This document shows, piece after piece, positions 60,715-64,000 of a stretch of 64,000 nucleotides of DNA (position 1 is its first letter; every line of letters begins with the position of its first letter). The position numbers and the translations under genes are program-made. The notes beneath the pieces are model-generated. The model was not told the DNA's origin. It worked only from the letters and a program-made list of their open reading frames with translations, and did not search any database. Location: assembly GCF_900496995.4 (NCBI RefSeq), contig NC_044004.1, positions 78,871,538 through 78,935,537 of the forward strand, given 5' to 3'. Origin of the DNA: Aquila chrysaetos chrysaetos. Its lineage: Eukaryota > Chordata > Aves > Accipitriformes > Accipitridae.

Positions 60715-60854
60715 TGTTCCCAGTTGCTCACCTGTCGTCCAGCGAGAGGCGATTCGACTGCGCAGTCTTCTGCTTCCTTTCAGCAGTTTGAGAAGTTCAG
60801 CTGGGCTTGCCACCAATGCAGTCAAACCCACTGCGTCTTAAGCCCTAGGATCCT

Positions 60855-60872
60855 GTCCCTGTTCGGGCGCCA
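60855..60872 (-). other. Primer binding site, tRNA-Lys3 type
   Basis: Minus strand TGGCGCCCGAACAGGGAC lies two bases after the 5' LTR. It is an exact 18-base match to the site complementary to the 3' end of tRNA-Lys3, which several lenti- and betaretroviruses use. Confidence 0.95.
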
Positions 60873-60874
60873 TT

Positions 60875-61076
60875 TGTCGCTCAGTGCTTCAAGCCACCCA
60901 GGAGAAGAGCTTATCCTACTAACCCCCAACGAGAAGTGCCCCACTAGCATCACACACCACCCAGCAACACCTGGGCAAGGGTTTTAGAAAGCACAATCAC
61001 AGCAAAAGGGAACAGCTGGGAACTTCACTGTTCTCATGGTTTTCCACAGGTGGTCACTGAGTCAAGTGCTCCCACA
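60875..61076 (-). repeat. 5' LTR of the ERVK-like element (202 bp)
   Basis: Base-for-base the same as the 3' LTR as far as I can read, offset by 1303 bases. It carries the same AP-1-type site (61064-61058) and should hold the promoter. Confidence 0.93.
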
Positions 61077-61082
61077 GTCTGC
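61077..61082. repeat. 6-bp target site duplication, right copy
   Basis: gtctgc directly follows the LTR terminus CCCACA. Confidence 0.93.
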
Positions 61083-61954
61083 CTCTTTGTTCCATGTTTC
61101 TGCCATGTCCCAAATGTACTTTCTTAATACCTACTTTATACTTCCTGAGCTTTTCTTAATGCATCCAGTTCATTCCCAGATTCTCTGTGAAGGAAGATAC
61201 TCAGCCGCTCTGGTTGCAGGCTGTGTGGATGCACAGCTTTCAGCTGACTTGCTGAGTAGTCACCTGCCATCCTCTCGTCTTTCAAAAATGGATGTGGGGA
61301 GACAAGTCAAACTTACAGTGAACCTGCAAAACTGTATGCCTGCGCTCATATGCAAGCTTGCAAAGAGATGGGTCCTGATTTCATAGAAAGTAATGGTGTT
61401 TCACATTGTGCTGTTTTTTGTGAACAGTTGCTATGCAATTTTTCTTCAAACAGCTACTCATCAACAACAGTAAAATGAAACCATATGATAGAGTTATTAT
61501 TTCCAATGTCAGCTGCTAGTGACCTAAAAACCCACCTTCCCTTGACGTTTATTTTTTTTCAACTCAGAGTAGGAAGTACTTTGCTGAGGAATATTTTCTT
61601 TGTTTTGCTTTAATTTATGTTTGTTTGAGACCCAGTACAATAGAAGTTTCCTTTTGGTGGGAGGCTGCCTGGCACTAATGCAATGCAAGCAATAAGCAGT
61701 AATAAAAATACTTTTTTGTTTGCAAGTCACAATAATATCTAACAAACATTCACTTTTTGCCTCTTAAACAGAGCTGATTAAGTGATTCACTTCATGCACG
61801 TTCACTACATCCGGATGTAATTCCAGTTTCAGTAGATAGGTTTTTTTCAACAAATCTTTGGCAGCCTACTTTATAAGTGGTTTTTGGTAGGCAGTTTTTG
61901 CCGTGTAGGATTTTTGTGATTTGTTTCATTGACACAATGTATTACAGCTAGGGT
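61083..61954. other. Single-copy DNA, nothing recognised
   Basis: Short open frames only. Sequence resumes as AT-rich flanking DNA after the retroviral insertion. Confidence 0.4.
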
Positions 61955-62510
61955 TAGAAAAAGGTCTGTGTGTCCTACTTGGCCACGTGAAGAATACGAG
62001 CTCCCAGCACCAGGAAACCATATAAATGTAGTAACAGTACACAATATAAAAGCGGCACTTGGATGCATCAGGAAGGGTATTTCAGGTAGTGATGGGGAAG
62101 CGTTAGCACCGTTGTACGAGGCCCTGAGAAGAGTGTTCTGCACAAGGAAGGCTGCGTAAAAATTTGACCACCCATGGTTAAGAAAGATGAGCTCAAACTG
62201 ATGCTGGAAAGGGTGATAGGATGATGGGAGGAATGGGAAATCTGTCATACAAGAGAAAAGTGGAGATCATGGCTTCCACAGCCTGACAAAATTAAGAGGA
62301 GATACAGTCAGTGTCATTAAGTATGTTTTGCAGATGAGTATCAAGGGAGAAAAGCTACCTAAGCAATCTAAGAACAACCTTGGTATTAGGAACAAGCAAG
62401 GCTAAATTGGCTATAAGTACATTTAAGCTGGAAATCATGATGGTTATAAGCGATGAGATCCTGAACTGCCACAGAGTAACAAGAGTTGAGCATTAACTCC
62501 TTTTAAGACT
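61955..62510 (+). mobile_element. Ancient CR1/L3-like LINE fragment
   Basis: A + frame at about 62040-62140 reads IKAALGCIRKGISGSDGEALAPLYEAL, matching the style of the RT C-terminal block in which CR1 copies have [22 protein letters not shown]. Further on, ctggaaagggtgataggatgatggg, gaggagatacag, and aacaaccttggtattagg...ttaagctggaaatcatg follow the order of the CR1/L3 RT C-terminus (RRAxKLVRGLE, RRLRGDL, FRLDIRK). Frames are broken throughout. Divergence is much higher than in the two CR1 copies at 34.7 and 50.7 kb, so it is an old insertion. Confidence 0.7.
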
Positions 62511-64000
62511 GAGCTCACTGAATTTTCAAAAAAGGGTGAAGTGAGACTGCATTTGTTATAGTCCCTCATGGCACCCTCCCTTTGCACAAGACAAAAACTG
62601 CCTCTAACCCAGGGGTAACTTGGATTTCAAGTTAGTATAAGCAGAGCTTCATGGTTTTAAGTTCTTTGGCATAACCAGGATTGCTAAGATTTACAGAGCA
62701 ATGGTATAAGCTAATGGAAACAACGCCTAATTTTTTAAGTAAATATCAATGCTTCAAATTTGTTACATTTCTGAATTAACCAAAAACCTGGCAGCAACTT
62801 GAATGCTGGTGAACAGTATGATAAAAGAAATTGAAAAAAAAACAGTGTAAAGCCAGTATTTTTGTCAATGGATATATTCAGACAGCTGCGAGCTGAAGAG
62901 GGGAAGCTACATGATAGGTTTTGTGACTTGTGTCATGATGTTTCTGGTGAATAAATAAGCAGGTTTGCATATGGCCCAGAAGGAAAAAAGCAGCAATATT
63001 AGGGAAATGCTGTATTTACCTTGCATAATGAGCCATATTCCAATGAATTCCTTCCTGTAAAGGGGCCTCTCTGAAATGTGCTAAATAAAATAATCCTCTG
63101 ACCCCTTCCTTTTTTTTTTATGTCCTTATAAGCTTTTTAAACTGTACCCCTGCAAAACTAAAAGAATCCTATATTCTTCCAGTGACCTAAATTTGCAGAA
63201 AGACAAATGCATTGCCTTCGCATGTGAACACACAGCTTTGTAAATTGCAGATCCCCTCCCTCCCAAGCCAAAGGAAATTTCTGTTACCCGGTATCATGAT
63301 TGTCTTATGGCAGCATATTGGGAAATACCCTAGTTTTTTGCTGTCCTGAAAAACTACTTTCTTCCTTGCAGGACTCTCTAATCCTCTGAATCATCAACCT
63401 CAGAGGCAGGTATTCACAGGTGGCCCAAGCCATCTTCCTGCCTCCCCTGTTCCTGTGGGTAGCATTGCTCTGAATAAGGATCTTGTATGGACTAGAACAT
63501 CCATGGGGCTACTTTAATTTTCATCATTAAAATAGAAAGGTCAGGATTAAGAAATCAGCTGCACGTGCTATTTGACCTCTGCCCCTCAACATTCCCAAAA
63601 TGCTGCCTGTGGTGTTCAGCCACCTGAGTCTCCAAGAAAGGAAGAGAGGCTGGAATAAACCCCATACCCTGGTGCTACAGCATCAACTAGACTTTTAAAA
63701 TTTATGTAGGATTCATTTTTTTGCCACAGAGGTAATAAAGCATGATTCTAGCAGGCTCGTAGACCTGGCATATGATCACTGGCCTCAAAAAAATCCCCGA
63801 AGAAATTAATTCTTTTGGAAATACATGTTTCTGTACCTGGACACCATGATCTCATCAAGTGGTAGAGATGTACAAATTTTCTTTAGCAAGAATGTAATGT
63901 GGCTTGCTAGGAATAACCTTTATGTATCCTTGCGTGTATCTAGCATTAACAAATTAAGAAATACTTCACACCTTAAAAAGTTTCTCTGGGAAGCTTGCTT
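62511..64000. other. Single-copy DNA, nothing recognised
   Basis: No open frame above 60 codons with context, and no repeat family recognised. Confidence 0.4.

Larger units (their letters stand above)
59572..61076 (-). mobile_element. Compact non-autonomous ERVK-like element, complete with both LTRs (1505 bp)
   Basis: Order on the minus strand: 5' LTR (61076-60875), primer binding site (60872-60855), broken gag (60714 to about 59870), polypurine tract (59786-59774), 3' LTR (59773-59572). The LTRs are 202 bp each and I find no difference between them. A 6-bp duplication (gtctgc) flanks the element. The matrix-like start, the Lys3-type primer site and the 6-bp duplication point to a betaretrovirus-like (class II, ERVK) origin. 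Most of capsid and all of protease, polymerase and envelope are absent, so any movement needed proteins supplied by a related element. Confidence 0.93.

Noticed and set aside
60625..60987. 120-codon + strand open frame
   Set aside because: It is the antisense of the gag remnant, primer site and LTR of the ERVK-like element.
59572..61076. Tandem duplication as the explanation for the two 202-bp repeats
   Set aside because: TG/CA termini, 6-bp target duplication, primer binding site and polypurine tract in the right places make them LTRs.
61036..61386. 116-codon + strand open frame
   Set aside because: It begins inside the LTR and runs into flanking DNA; no independent support.
1..64000. CRISPR arrays, bacterial operons, rRNA or tRNA genes, telomeric repeats
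   Set aside because: None seen. The only tRNA-related sequence is the retroviral primer binding site, which is not a tRNA gene.

Overview
The window looks like nuclear DNA of a bird. The basis is a nearly full-length CR1 LINE with the avian-type 3' end, a second deleted CR1 copy, decayed CR1/L3-type relics, an ERVL-like solo LTR and an ERVK-like element, all in AT-rich single-copy sequence with short simple repeats. A songbird is possible but not shown. There are no bacterial-type genes, operons or CRISPR arrays, and no rRNA or tRNA gene was recognised.

Layout: (1) About 1-32 kb is mostly AT-rich single-copy DNA. On the + strand it holds six candidate exons (8470-8621, 13974-14052, 14711-14753, 19041-19210, 22000-22073, 23582-23679). 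Each is bounded by AG/GT splice signals, and their reading phases chain without a break from an ATG at 8570. I do not recognise the protein. Weaker candidate exons continue to about 43 kb. An antisense CR1 relic lies near 24.6-24.9 kb. (2) 32172-33136 is a GC-rich solo LTR with a 5-bp target duplication and an internal 45-bp tandem repeat. (3) 34720-35755 is a + strand CR1 copy with an internal deletion. (4) 35.8-50.6 kb is mostly unassigned; it includes a possible minus-strand LTR near 47.7-48.5 kb. (5) 50681-55130 is a nearly complete minus-strand CR1 with a CpG-rich 5' region, ORF1 (SGNH-esterase type) and ORF2 (endonuclease plus reverse transcriptase), broken by several frameshifts and stops. 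(6) 59566-61082 is the clearest find: a compact 1505-bp ERVK-like element on the minus strand. It has two LTRs of 202 bp that read as identical, a 6-bp target duplication, an exact tRNA-Lys3-type primer binding site, a polypurine tract, and a gag remnant from which most of capsid, all of pol and all of env are missing. (7) 61.95-62.51 kb is an ancient CR1/L3-like LINE fragment.

The mobile elements explain most of the long open reading frames. The two points most worth following are the very young but internally defective retroviral element, which appears to have been copied with proteins supplied in trans, and the unrecognised spliced gene. All exon calls are inferences from splice signals, phase and base composition, made without any database search.
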